DNA of 26,077 nt from an uncultured Azospirillum sp. (GTDB lineage: Bacteria; Pseudomonadota; Alphaproteobacteria; Azospirillales; Azospirillaceae), in assembly GCF_946480385.1 (NCBI RefSeq), contig NZ_CAMLJP010000092.1, positions 1 through 26,077 on the forward strand, written 5' to 3'. Shown here piece after piece: positions 7,275 to 14,778 of this stretch; the first letter of the stretch is position 1, and each line of letters begins with the position of its first letter. The translations under genes were made by a program, and so were the position numbers. The notes under the pieces were generated by a model that saw nothing but the letters and a program-made list of their open reading frames with translations, had not been told where the DNA came from and ran no database searches.

Positions 7275-7307
7275 ACCACCGCCGCGGCGCATGGCCGCGG
7301 CGGTGGT
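7275..7307. other. Perfect 14-bp-stem hairpin between AOR and MoaD genes
   Basis: The 93-bp gap after the AOR stop contains accaccgccgcggc (7275-7288), a five-base loop, and gccgcggcggtggt (7294-7307). The arms are exact inverse complements, giving a very stable GC-rich stem. On the minus-strand transcript there is no U-run after it, so it is not a standard intrinsic terminator. Its position directly after the enzyme genes and before the membrane-complex genes fits an mRNA-stabilising, processing or partial-attenuation element that sets the ratio of AOR to membrane subunits. Confidence 0.65.
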
Positions 7308-7317
7308 CCGGACAGGG

Positions 7318-9123
7318 TCAGGCCAGCGCCAGCGCGCTCAGCTTCTCCGGCGTGGGCACGCCATTGGTGTCCCAGCCGCGGGCGCCGTAGTAGAGCGGCA
7401 GCATTTCCGGCAAGCGGCTGACCGCCCCCTTGGACGCACCGGTCACGATCGGCTCGCTCAGCAGGCGCGGCGGCAGCGTGTCGTCGGCGGCGGTCAGGCC
7501 GGCCTTCAGGTTCCACAGCCGCTCCAGGTTCCAGATCCGCTCGCCGGCCTTGATGAAGCTGTCGCCGGTGTAGGCGAAGCCGGTCAGCGCGGTCATCAGC
7601 TCGGCGAATTCGGGCGCGCCGATGCCGAAGGTGGTGAACAGGCAGGACCCGGTCGAATCCAGCGCCGCGGTCAGGTTCTGGAACAGGGCGACCAGTTCCG
7701 CCTTGCCGTCGATGCTGTCCTTGTCGACCTTGACCGGCACGCCCAGCACTTCGGGGCTGATGGTGTAGCCGCGGACGTGACAGCCGCCGCGGTTGTTGGT
7801 GGCGTAGTTCAGGCCGATGCCCTGGACCGCACGCGGGTCGTAGGCCGGCATCTCCTGCTTCTTGACGGTCATCGACAGTTCGGGATGGCCATAGAGGCTC
7901 GCCAGCCGGTAGGAGCCCAGCGCCAGCTTCTTGCCGAAGCCCTGGCCGGTGCCGGCCAGCCGCACCGCCTCGACCATCGCGTCGGCGTTGCCGAAGCTCA
8001 GCTCCAGACCCTCGGTATCCTTCAGCGTGATGATGCCGCGGTCGAACAGCTCCATCGCGCAGGCGACGGTGCCGCCCATCGAGATGGTGTCGAGGCCGTA
8101 TTCGTTGCAGTAGTAGTTGGCCTTGATCACCGCATCGAGGTTGTCGATCCGGCAGTCCGGGCCGAAGCCCCAGGCGGTTTCATACTCCGGCCCCTCGCCC
8201 TCGCCCTTGTATTTGGGGTGTTTGACCTTGGTGGCGCGGCCGCAGGAGATGATGCAGGAGAAACAGCCCTTCGGCCGCTGCAGCTGGTTGGCCGCCAGCG
8301 TCTCGCCGCCCACCTTGTCGGCGGTTTCGAAATGGCCGTCCTGGAAGTTGCCGGTCGGCAGGCCGCCCACCGAGTTCAGGATGTTGACCAGCACGTTGGT
8401 GCCATAGAGGCGCAAACCGGTGCCGCCGACCGGATGCTCCTTGATCATGGTGCTGGCCTTGCTCACCGCGGCGAGGAAGGCGGTCTTGTCGGCGACGGTG
8501 ACCGCACCGGTGCCGCGCACCACCACCGCTTTCAGGTTCTTCGACCCCATCACCGCGCCGACGCCGGTGCGGCCGGCGGCGCGCTGCATGTCGTTCATGA
8601 TGGACGCGATGAAGGACAGATTCTCACCGGCCGGGCCGATGCAGGCGATCTTGGCGTCGGTCGCCGTCTCGGCGTTCAGCGCCTCCGTCGTCTCGGGAAC
8701 GTCCTTGCCCCAGAGATGGGCGGCGTCGCGGATCTCCACGTTGTCGTCCTGGATCCACAGATAGACCGGCTTGGGTGAGCGGCCTTCCAGGATCAGCATG
8801 TCGTAGCCGGCGTATTTCAGCTCCGGCCCCCAGGCGCCGCCGGAGTTCGACGCGGCGATGGTGCCGGTCAGCGGCCCCTTGGTGACCACGTCGTAGCGGC
8901 CGGCCGACGGCGCGAAGGTGCCGGTCATCGGACCCGACGCGAAGATCAGCTTGTTCGCCGGCGACAGCGGGTCGACGGTGGGATCCACCTCGTCATACAT
9001 GTATTTGGTGCCGAGGCCGCGGGCGCCGATGTAGTCGCGCGCCAGGTCGGTCTTCAACGCTTCGGTGGCGATCTTGCCGGTGCTGAGATCGATCCGAAGG
9101 ATTTTTCCTGTCCAGCCGTGCAT
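7318..9123 (-). CDS. aor: Tungsten-containing aldehyde:ferredoxin oxidoreductase (AOR, AorB-like)
   Basis: A 601-residue protein of full family length that oxidises aldehydes to carboxylates at a tungsten bis-pterin site. The [4Fe-4S] ligands are visible as Cys287-x2-Cys290-x3-Cys294 ([11 protein letters not shown]) and Cys494 (S-T-G-S-C-L-F). These are almost the same positions as in the Pyrococcus furiosus enzyme (288, 291, 295, 494). Glu313 in G-P-E-Y-E-T and His449 in G-G-C-H-V-R match the active-site acid and histidine. Pterin-binding stretches are also present: [14 protein letters not shown] near residue 100 and the [18 protein letters not shown] segment near 190. The ATG at 9123 has GGAGG seven bases upstream and lies 2 bp after the ferredoxin gene. 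No FAD subunit like that of Aromatoleum AorABC is encoded in the window. The substrate cannot be read from the sequence. Confidence 0.96.
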   Translation of the reverse strand: MHGWTGKILRIDLSTGKIATEALKTDLARDYIGARGLGTKYMYDEVDPTVDPLSPANKLIFASGPMTGTFAPSAGRYDVVTKGPLTGTIAASNSGGAWGPELKYAGYDMLILEGRSPKPVYLWIQDDNVEIRDAAHLWGKDVPETTEALNAETATDAKIACIGPAGENLSFIASIMNDMQRAAGRTGVGAVMGSKNLKAVVVRGTGAVTVADKTAFLAAVSKASTMIKEHPVGGTGLRLYGTNVLVNILNSVGGLPTGNFQDGHFETADKVGGETLAANQLQRPKGCFSCIISCGRATKVKHPKYKGEGEGPEYETAWGFGPDCRIDNLDAVIKANYYCNEYGLDTISMGGTVACAMELFDRGIITLKDTEGLELSFGNADAMVEAVRLAGTGQGFGKKLALGSYRLASLYGHPELSMTVKKQEMPAYDPRAVQGIGLNYATNNRGGCHVRGYTISPEVLGVPVKVDKDSIDGKAELVALFQNLTAALDSTGSCLFTTFGIGAPEFAELMTALTGFAYTGDSFIKAGERIWNLERLWNLKAGLTAADDTLPPRLLSEPIVTGASKGAVSRLPEMLPLYYGARGWDTNGVPTPEKLSALALA

Positions 9124-9125
9124 GA

Positions 9126-9602
9126 TCAGACCTCCGCAAAGGCGTTCTTGAGCTTGGTGGCGAAGGAGCGTTTGCGCGCCTGCGCCGACACCGTGTCCTC
9201 GACCCATTCCAGCGCGTGGGTGGGGCAGATCGTCGCGCAGGCCGGATCGCCGTCGCAGGTGTCGCATTTCAGGATCTGCGATCCCAGGAAATCCCAGGAC
9301 GCGCAGCCGAACGGGCAGGCCTGCACGCACATCTTGCAGCCGATGCATTTCGACTGATCCAGCTCGACCTGGCCGTTGGCCGGGTTGCGGTGCATCGCCT
9401 TCGGCATGCAGACGGTGGTGCAGGCGGCGTCCTTGCATTGCTGGCACATCATGGGAACGGAGAAGCCTTCGCGTTCCCAGGTGTAGACATGGATGCGGGA
9501 GGCTTTCGGCCGAAAGTCTCCTTCATGCTCCATGGAGCAGGCGAGTTCGCAGTTGCGGCATCCGGTGCATTTGTCCGGATGGATCATCAGCATCATGCTC
9601 AT
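9126..9602 (-). CDS. Polyferredoxin subunit with four [4Fe-4S] clusters (AorA-like)
   Basis: A 158-residue iron-sulfur protein of the HycB/DmsB type. Sixteen cysteines form four cluster motifs: Cys12/15/18/22, Cys53/56/61/65, Cys86/89/92/96 and Cys113/116/122/126. Proteins of this kind pass electrons along a wire of clusters between a pterin enzyme and its partner; AorA of Aromatoleum and HycB of formate hydrogenlyase are the comparable subunits. Here it would carry electrons from AOR to the NuoI-like subunit. It is the first gene of the operon, 2 bp before AOR. AGGAGG lies ten bases before the ATG at 9602. There is no signal peptide or Tat motif, so it is cytoplasmic. Confidence 0.93.
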   Translation of the reverse strand: MSMMLMIHPDKCTGCRNCELACSMEHEGDFRPKASRIHVYTWEREGFSVPMMCQQCKDAACTTVCMPKAMHRNPANGQVELDQSKCIGCKMCVQACPFGCASWDFLGSQILKCDTCDGDPACATICPTHALEWVEDTVSAQARKRSFATKLKNAFAEV

Positions 9603-9720
9603 GGTCGGGTGACCTCCTAATAGCCGTGACGCGGGCTCCGCTTCTCAGCGCTCCTGTCGAGTGCGTTCCGGCCGTTCAGGCGGGCCGGCCTCGCGCGTCC
9701 GGTGTTGGGCTGGTTCCTCG

Positions 9721-9747
9721 GATCGTGGCTTGGGGATCGTGGCTTGG
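9721..9747. repeat. 14-bp direct tandem repeat
   Basis: The sequence gatcgtggcttggg (9721-9734) is followed at once by gatcgtggcttgg (9735-9747). It is a short tandem duplication in the leader region of the AOR operon and encodes no recognised product. Slippage is the simplest explanation. Confidence 0.6.
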
Positions 9748-9978
9748 CCGGCTTGCGGCAACAGGGGATCGCCGCCGGAACGGCGGAGAAACCGCCGGGC
9801 GTGGCCAGAACTTGGACGTAGGGCATGGGAACCGGCCCGGGGATGAAGCCGGCCGGTCGTGATCGGGGGGCCCGTCAGGGCGGATGGCAGCCCAGGGTGT
9901 TCGTTGTCGATCCGCCGGAGCCCGGGGCTGTCGGGCGGACGGTCCGCGTCGTTGGAGTGACCATAATCGTTGACCCGC

Positions 9979-9996
9979 TATGATCGAAAGAACATA
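9979..9996. promoter_or_regulatory. Dyad motif TATGATC-N4-GAACATA (candidate operator)
   Basis: TATGATC-gaaa-GAACATA is an inverted repeat with one mismatch per arm (6 of 7 positions), extended to CTATG...CATAG at 9978-9997. A related motif occurs at 10115-10129 in the same divergent region, and both are followed by GGCCCTG. The pair may bind one regulator of the two divergent units. ModE- or TunR-type molybdate/tungstate regulators are an attractive guess for a tungsten-enzyme operon, but the regulator cannot be named from the sequence. Confidence 0.4.
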
Positions 9997-10114
9997 GGGC
10001 CCTGCTATTAACCATGTCTGGAAGGTGGGGCCGCCAATCCTTGGACCAGACTGCTCTTTCTTATCACCAGCCTGCATGCACCGATATGATTTACATCAAC
10101 GCCACTGCAGTCGT

Positions 10115-10129
10115 TATGGTCAAAACATA
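10115..10129. promoter_or_regulatory. Dyad motif TATGGTCAAAACATA (candidate operator before hypA)
   Basis: Second copy of the TATG-R-TC...ACATAG element, 45 bp before the hypA start. With the copy at 9979 it shares CG(C/T)TATG(A/G)TC, the AAA core, ACATAG and a following GGCCCTG; the spacing between half-sites is three bases shorter. TAGAAT at 10128-10133 resembles a -10 box, but no matching -35 box was found. Confidence 0.4.
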
Positions 10130-10173
10130 GAATCGGCCCTGGGAAACGCCTCGATTTCTTCGGAAACTTACCG

Positions 10174-10515
10174 ATGCACGAACTGTCATTGTGCGAAAGC
10201 ATCGTCACCCTGGTGGTCGAAAGCGCCGGTCGGGAGGGCATCCGCCGGGTGACCCGCGTCACGGTGGACATAGGCGCTGGCGCCGCCATCGATCCGGACG
10301 CGCTGTTGTTCTGCTTTCCCCTGGTGACGGAGGACACGCTCGCCGCCGGGGCGGAACTGGTGATCGAGCGGACGGCGCTGAAGGCGCGCTGCGACGCCTG
10401 CGGCACCGATTACACACCGGACACGCTGATCGCGCCATGCCCGGCCTGTGGTGGGACCCGGCGCACGCTGCTGGCCGGCCGCGACATGCGGGTGGTGTCG
10501 TTCGAAGGGGAATAG
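10174..10515 (+). CDS. hypA: Hydrogenase nickel incorporation protein HypA
   Basis: A 113-residue metallochaperone that, with HypB, delivers nickel to the large subunit of [NiFe] hydrogenases. The N-terminus is Met1-His2-Glu3, the nickel-binding segment. The zinc site is Cys73-x2-Cys76 and Cys89-x2-Cys92 (C-D-A-C-G and C-P-A-C-G-G). The start must be this ATG, because the Met-His-Glu end is functional. It is transcribed divergently from the hydrogenase operon, and hypB, hypC, hypD, hypE and hypF are not in the window, so they should be elsewhere in the genome. Its presence supports a real NiFe site in the CooH-like subunit rather than a degenerate one. Confidence 0.95.
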   Translation: MHELSLCESIVTLVVESAGREGIRRVTRVTVDIGAGAAIDPDALLFCFPLVTEDTLAAGAELVIERTALKARCDACGTDYTPDTLIAPCPACGGTRRTLLAGRDMRVVSFEGE

Positions 10516-10739
10516 AGGTCCGGCAGTGGAAACGCAGATGTGGCCCGCGTTGCGCGCCCAGTCGTGCGGCGGTATCCTCGGGGCCGATGAGGTTCGGCGA
10601 AATCACGCCGCCATGGCGGTGGAATGCCCGGCCGCGCCGTATTCCGACCTGAGGGGGGAAGGGCGGCTGGCGGCGGACATGCCGGTGCCGGAATGACCGC
10701 GACCATGAACAAGACCGGACATCTGGGGGAACAAGCGCA

Positions 10740-11195
10740 ATGCTGAAGGGACTGGACCCGCTTCTGTCTTCCGATCTGCTGTGGGTGCTGGCCGCCATGG
10801 GCCATGGCGATGATCTGGCGCTGGTTGACGCCAACCATCCGGCGGAGGCTATCGCCCGCGCCACCACCTCCGGCCGGCTGATCGTGTTGCCGGGGGTGAC
10901 GATGGCGCGCGCCGCCCGCGGCATCCTCAGCGTCTTTCCGCTCGACGGCTATGTGCCCGACCCGGTGCGCCGGATGGAGGTGGTTGGCGATCCCGCGGCA
11001 CTGCCCGCCGTCCAGGGCGAGGTGCAGGCCGAGATCGACCGTGCGGAGGGCAGGTCGCTGCCGCTTCAGGGGATTGAGCGCTTCGCCTTCTACGACGCCG
11101 CCCGCCGCGCCTTTGCCGTGGTGCAGGTCGGTGATCCGCGTCCCTATGGCTGCTTCCTGCTGCGCAAGGGCGTCATCGCCGGCGACATGCCGTAA
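10740..11195 (+). CDS. fucU: L-fucose mutarotase (RbsD/FucU family)
   Basis: A 151-residue protein that closely follows E. coli FucU: M-L-K-G-L-D-P-L-L-S, then M-G-H-G-D-D with His22, and Asp30 in V-D-A-N-H-P, then R-F-A-F-Y-D and P-Y-G-C-F-L-L-R-K-G-V near the end. FucU converts the alpha and beta anomers of L-fucose. This preference over ribose (RbsD) is supported by the neighbouring fucose-type dehydrogenase and lactonase. GGGGGA lies ten bases before the ATG. Oddly, it is on the plus strand, 224 bp after hypA, and converges with the rest of the fucose genes, so it may be co-transcribed with hypA. The stretch between hypA and fucU holds no gene I can support. Confidence 0.92.
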   Translation: MLKGLDPLLSSDLLWVLAAMGHGDDLALVDANHPAEAIARATTSGRLIVLPGVTMARAARGILSVFPLDGYVPDPVRRMEVVGDPAALPAVQGEVQAEIDRAEGRSLPLQGIERFAFYDAARRAFAVVQVGDPRPYGCFLLRKGVIAGDMP

Positions 11196-11269
11196 CCAGA
11201 CCCAATCCCGAGATTACCGACCCCGGTATGATCCGGTTTTCCGTGGATGTGAGCCGCCCTCGCGGTCGT

Positions 11270-11289
11270 GCGCCGTCACATGACGGCGC
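11270..11289. repeat. Perfect 9-bp-arm inverted repeat across the uxaA-like stop codon
   Basis: GCGCCGTCA-ca-TGACGGCGC is an exact palindrome spanning the TGA of the UxaA-family gene, in the gap where that gene and fucU converge. No U-run follows on either strand. It may act as a weak or factor-dependent transcript end, or as an mRNA 3' protector. Confidence 0.45.
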
Positions 11290-12802
11290 CGATCTGCCAG
11301 GGCACGAATTCGTTGTCGCCGATGCCGTTCTCCTCGCTGCGGGTGCGGTGGCCCGACGCGGTGTCCAGCATCAGGCGGAACAGGGCGGCCCCGGCCTCCG
11401 CCACGCTGGTGCCGCCGTCCAGCACGGCGCCGCCGTTGAAGTCCATGTCGTCGCCCATGCGCGCATAGAGCGCGCTGTTGGTGGCGATCTTCAGCGACGG
11501 CGTCGGCTTGCAGCCGTAGGTCGATCCGCGGCCGGTGGTGAAGGCGATCAGGTTGGCGCCGCCCGCCACCTGGCCGGTCGCCGACACCGGGTCGTAGCCG
11601 GGGGTGTCCATGAAGACGAGACCATGGTCGGTCACAGGCTCGGCGTAATCGACCACCGCGTTCAGGCGGGTGCCGCCGCCCTTGGCCACCGCGCCCAGCG
11701 ATTTCTCCAGGATGGTGGTGATGCCGCCGGCCTTGTTGCCGGGCGACGGGTTGTTGTTCATGTCGCCCTTGTGCATGCGGGTGTAATCCTCCCACCAGCG
11801 GATGCGGTCCATCAGTTTGTCGGCGACGGCGGGGGAGGCGGCGCGGGCGGTCAGCAGATGCTCGGCACCGTAGATCTCCGGCGTCTCCGACAGGATGGCG
11901 GTGCCGCCATGGGCGACCAGCAGGTCGACGGCGGCGCCCAGCACCGGGTTGGCGGTGATGCCGGAATAGCCATCGGAGCCGCCGCATTGCAGCCCGACCG
12001 TCAGGTGGCTGGCCGGCACAGGCTCCCGCCGGACGTCGTTGGCGATGGGCAGCATGGCGCGGACCAGGGCGACGCCGCGCTCGATGGTGTCGCGGGTCCC
12101 GCCTTCCTCCTGGATGGTCAGGGTGGCAACCAGCCCGTCCGGGCGCGGCGCCAGCGTCTGCGCGAGCGGGGCGATCTGGTTCATCTCGCAGCCGAGACCG
12201 ATCAGCAGCAGCCCGGCGAAGTTGGCATGGTCGGCATAGCCACGGAGCGTGCGGCGCAGGATCGCCATGCCCTCCCCGGTGCCGTTCATGCCGCAGCCGG
12301 TGCCGTGGACGATGGCGACCACCCCGTCGACGTTCGGGTAATCGGCCAGCGCATTCCCGTTGAAGGCGTCGGCGATGCGCTTGCAGACGGTGGCGGAGCA
12401 GTTCACGCTAGCGATGACGCCGATGTAGTTGCGCGTGGCGACCTGTCCCGACGGCCGGCGGATGCCGAGGAACGTCGCCTCCTCCCCGTCGCGCACGGCC
12501 TCGACGATGCGGGTGGAGCCGTGGTCGAGCCGGGCCTCCCCCATTCCGAGATTGTGGACATGGACATGCTGACCGGCTTCGATCGGCTGGGTGGCGACGC
12601 CGATCACCTGCCCGTACTTGACCACCGGCTCGCCCGTGGCCACGGCGCGGATGGCGATCTTGTGGCCGCTGGGGATCGTGGCGGCGGCGGTGCCGGCGAA
12701 GCCGCCGACGCCGACCGGGCTGCCCGCCGGGATCTCGCGGGTGGCGACCGCGACGCTGTCCGACGGGTTCAGCAGGAGAAGTTCAGGAACGGAAGTCGGC
12801 AT
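11276..12802 (-). CDS. UxaA-family sugar-acid dehydratase (probable L-fuconate or altronate dehydratase)
   Basis: A 508-residue protein with the full UxaA/GarD layout. An N-terminal SAF domain (about residues 8-90, ending in V-H-V-H-N-L-G) is followed by the large catalytic region, with G-T-G-C-G-M near residue 170, the G-L-Q-C-G-G-S-D-G-Y-S-G-I-T-A-N-P motif near 275 and M-N-N-N-P-S-P-G-N-K-A-G-G near 350. UxaA itself dehydrates D-altronate. Members of this family act as L-fuconate dehydratase in fucose pathways such as that of Campylobacter jejuni (cj0482/cj0483). Here the next genes encode a fuconolactonase-like and a fucose dehydrogenase-like enzyme, so L-fuconate to 2-keto-3-deoxy-L-fuconate is the most likely reaction. 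It is the last gene of the transporter-catabolic operon, 39 bp after the lactonase. An altronate or galactonate-type substrate remains possible. Confidence 0.85.
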   Translation of the reverse strand: MPTSVPELLLLNPSDSVAVATREIPAGSPVGVGGFAGTAAATIPSGHKIAIRAVATGEPVVKYGQVIGVATQPIEAGQHVHVHNLGMGEARLDHGSTRIVEAVRDGEEATFLGIRRPSGQVATRNYIGVIASVNCSATVCKRIADAFNGNALADYPNVDGVVAIVHGTGCGMNGTGEGMAILRRTLRGYADHANFAGLLLIGLGCEMNQIAPLAQTLAPRPDGLVATLTIQEEGGTRDTIERGVALVRAMLPIANDVRREPVPASHLTVGLQCGGSDGYSGITANPVLGAAVDLLVAHGGTAILSETPEIYGAEHLLTARAASPAVADKLMDRIRWWEDYTRMHKGDMNNNPSPGNKAGGITTILEKSLGAVAKGGGTRLNAVVDYAEPVTDHGLVFMDTPGYDPVSATGQVAGGANLIAFTTGRGSTYGCKPTPSLKIATNSALYARMGDDMDFNGGAVLDGGTSVAEAGAALFRLMLDTASGHRTRSEENGIGDNEFVPWQIGAVM

Positions 12803-12841
12803 CGGTCTGGTCCTTGAATAAATCGGGGATGGCGGACGTGG

Positions 12842-13657
12842 TCAGTCCAGCCGGTAGAAGGCTGCGGCATTGCCGCCGAACACGGCGTCATGCGCCTCTG
12901 CGGGGATCAACTGGCGGCACATTTCCAACCAACCGGGATAGTCGCCTGCCAGCCGCAGGACCGGCCAATCGCTGCCCCAGATCAGCCGATCGGTGCCGAA
13001 CAGGGCGATCAGCCGTCGCACATAGGGGCTGATGTCGTCGATGCCGGTGTGCTCGCCCGCTTCGGTCAGCAGGCCGGACAGCTTGCACCAGACATTGGGC
13101 AAGCCGCCGAGTGCGGCCATGTCCTCCGCCCAGCCGGGAGTGCCGCCGCTGGCGATTTCCGGTTTGGCGGCGTGATCGATGACGATGGACAGCGCCGGGT
13201 GACGTTGGGCGAAACGGAGCAGCGACGGCAGGTGACGCGGCAGGACCAGCGCATCGAAGCTCAGCCCCACCTCCGCCATTGCCGACGCGGCCGGGTCGAT
13301 GGCGGGATCGTCGAGCCAGTCGGATGCCTCCGCCTGCACCATCGGCCGCAGCCCTTTCAGCTTGGGGCGGGCGGCCAGCGCCCGCACCCGCTGTGGGGCA
13401 TCCGGCGCCTTGAGGTCGGTCCAGCCGACCACGCCACGGATGAAGCCATGCCGTGCGGCGAGGTCGAGCATGAAGTCGGTGTCGGCCTCCCTGGACAGGG
13501 TCTGGACCAGGATGGTGCCGTCGATGCCGTTCTCCAGCAGCAGCGGCAGCAGGTCGGGGGGCAGGAAATCGCGGTAAATAGCGCCAAGCTCCGGCGGCGG
13601 CCAGTCGCCCTGGCGGGCCGCCATCAGCCAGAAATGCTGGTGGGCGTCGATGCGCAT
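12842..13657 (-). CDS. Amidohydrolase-family lactonase (L-fucono-1,5-lactonase-like)
   Basis: A 271-residue TIM-barrel protein of the COG3618 amidohydrolase group. Visible features are the metal-binding D-A-H-Q-H-F-W (His6, His8), I-V-I-D-H-A-A-K-P with a barrel histidine, C-K-L-S-G-L and the terminal W-G-S-D-W-P-V aspartate. This group includes hydrolases of L-fuconolactone, L-rhamnonolactone and related sugar lactones. It starts 3 bp after the aldo/keto reductase gene, whose end holds the GAAGGGG ribosome-binding sequence. That coupling fits consecutive steps: dehydrogenase makes the lactone, this enzyme opens it to the acid. It is cytoplasmic, with no signal peptide. The exact sugar is inferred from the neighbours. 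Confidence 0.87.
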   Translation of the reverse strand: MRIDAHQHFWLMAARQGDWPPPELGAIYRDFLPPDLLPLLLENGIDGTILVQTLSREADTDFMLDLAARHGFIRGVVGWTDLKAPDAPQRVRALAARPKLKGLRPMVQAEASDWLDDPAIDPAASAMAEVGLSFDALVLPRHLPSLLRFAQRHPALSIVIDHAAKPEIASGGTPGWAEDMAALGGLPNVWCKLSGLLTEAGEHTGIDDISPYVRRLIALFGTDRLIWGSDWPVLRLAGDYPGWLEMCRQLIPAEAHDAVFGGNAAAFYRLD

Positions 13658-13660
13658 CGC

Positions 13661-14686
13661 CTACCCCTTCACCGGAACGGGCGCCGCCTCATTCAGCAGG
13701 CCGCGTGACTTCAGTGCTTCCCAGAAGGTGGTGGGGATCGATGCCTGAACCCAGGCGAGGTTGGTCGCCAGCTGCCTGGCGTTGCGTACCCCGGTGACGC
13801 AGGAGGCGACCGCCGGATGGGCCAGCGGGAATTGCAGGGCGGCGGCGGGAAGCTCCACGTCGAACTCGCGGCAGGCGGCGGCGAGCGCCTCCACCCGCGC
13901 CACCGTCTCCGGTGGGGCGTCGGCATAGTTGAACTTGCCGTTGCCGGCGAGGATGCCGGAATTGAACACGCCGGCGGCGACGATCCGCGTCCCGGTGGCG
14001 AGGCAGCGCTCAAGGAAGGGCGACAGGCTGGTCTGTTCCAGCAGGGTGTAGCGGCCGGCCAGCATGGTGCAGTCGAGATCGATCTCTCCCATCGCGTCCA
14101 GCGCCACTTCCCATTCATTGACGCCCAGGCCGATGGCGGTCACCGCACCGTCGCGCCGCAACTCCTCCAGCGCGCGGAAGCCGCCGCCGCGGGTCAACGC
14201 GTTCCAATGCTGGACATGGGCATCGCCATGGGTGACCCGGCCGATGTCGTGGACATAGAGGATGTCGATACGGGCGAGGCCGAGGCGCTGGAGCGAATCC
14301 TCGACCGAGCGCAGGATGCCGTCGCGCGAGTAATCATAGACCTGATGGAAGGGCAGCGGGTCGGCCCAGCCATTGGCATCGACGCCATGAGCCCGCGCGC
14401 CGTCGGTGTTGGGGCGGATCAGCCGGCCGACCTTGGTCGACAGCACGAACTCGCCGCGCGGGCGGTCGCACAGGGCGGCGCCCAGCCGCCGCTCCGACCG
14501 GCCATAGCCGTAATAGGGGGCGGTGTCGAAATAGCGGATACCGGCATCCCAGGCCGCTGCGAGGAGGGCCTCGGCCTCGGCCGGGTCGGTCGGGCGATAG
14601 AGTCCGCCCAGCTGCGCGCAGCCCAGCCCGATCACCGGAAGCGACAGGCCGGAGCGCGGCAAGGTACGGCGGTTGGTCAGGGTCAT
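13661..14686 (-). CDS. Aldo/keto reductase, L-fucose (D-threo-aldose) 1-dehydrogenase-like
   Basis: A 341-residue NAD(P)-dependent aldo/keto reductase. The catalytic tetrad is visible: Asp54 and Tyr59 in F-D-T-A-P-Y-Y-G-Y-G-R-S-E, Lys85 in L-S-T-K-V-G-R, and His146 in Y-V-H-D-I-G-R. The combination G-L-G-C-A-Q-L-G-G-L-Y near the start and S-T-K-V-G-R-L-I-R-P is typical of the L-fucose/L-galactose/D-arabinose dehydrogenase branch, which oxidises the sugar at C1 to a lactone. The gene follows the binding-protein gene by 92 bp and is closely joined to the lactonase. L-galactose or D-arabinose could also be substrates, as these enzymes often accept several sugars with the same stereochemistry. 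Confidence 0.88.
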   Translation of the reverse strand: MTLTNRRTLPRSGLSLPVIGLGCAQLGGLYRPTDPAEAEALLAAAWDAGIRYFDTAPYYGYGRSERRLGAALCDRPRGEFVLSTKVGRLIRPNTDGARAHGVDANGWADPLPFHQVYDYSRDGILRSVEDSLQRLGLARIDILYVHDIGRVTHGDAHVQHWNALTRGGGFRALEELRRDGAVTAIGLGVNEWEVALDAMGEIDLDCTMLAGRYTLLEQTSLSPFLERCLATGTRIVAAGVFNSGILAGNGKFNYADAPPETVARVEALAAACREFDVELPAAALQFPLAHPAVASCVTGVRNARQLATNLAWVQASIPTTFWEALKSRGLLNEAAPVPVKG

Positions 14687-14719
14687 GAGGGGATCGCCTC
14701 AACTGCGAAGAAATGAGCA

Positions 14720-14747
14720 TGCGCGGCGAGGGACCGGGCGCCGCGCA
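14720..14747. other. Intercistronic hairpin after the sugar-binding protein gene
   Basis: TGCGCGGCG (14720-14728) and CGCCGCGCA (14739-14747) form a perfect 9-bp GC stem with a ten-base loop between the binding-protein gene and the aldo/keto reductase gene. There is no U-run. Hairpins in this place often protect the binding-protein mRNA from 3' decay and so raise its level over the downstream genes; that role is inferred here. Confidence 0.5.
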
Positions 14748-14778
14748 CGCCCAAGGTGGGGAGGAGAGGGTGGGTCGG

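Larger units (their letters stand above)
9603..10173. promoter_or_regulatory. Divergent intergenic region between the AOR-hydrogenase operon and hypA
   Basis: No convincing gene lies in these 571 bp. The part near the operon (9603-9950) is GC-rich and would be a long 5' leader if transcription starts near 9980. The part from about 9950 to 10173 is clearly more AT-rich than its surroundings and holds two related dyads (9979-9996 and 10115-10129). It also holds an exact inverted pair, GACCATAA at 9959-9966 and TTATGGTC at 10114-10121. No sigma-54 type GG-N10-GC element and no clear -35/-10 pair could be assigned by eye. Confidence 0.5.

Noticed and set aside
9603..9950. Molybdenum or tungsten cofactor riboswitch in the AOR leader
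   Set aside because: Some local hairpins exist (for example cggcgg-agaaa-ccgccg near 9781) but no full known motif could be recognised; a covariance-model search would decide.
9603..10173. Sigma-54 promoter or FNR/CooA box for the AOR-hydrogenase operon
   Set aside because: No GG-N10-GC element with the right context and no TTGAT-N4-ATCAA or TGTCA-N6-TGACA type site was seen on either strand.
10526..10696. A small GTG-started frame (56 codons) between hypA and fucU
   Set aside because: It has a passable ribosome-binding site but no recognisable motif, and random open frames of this length are common at this GC content.
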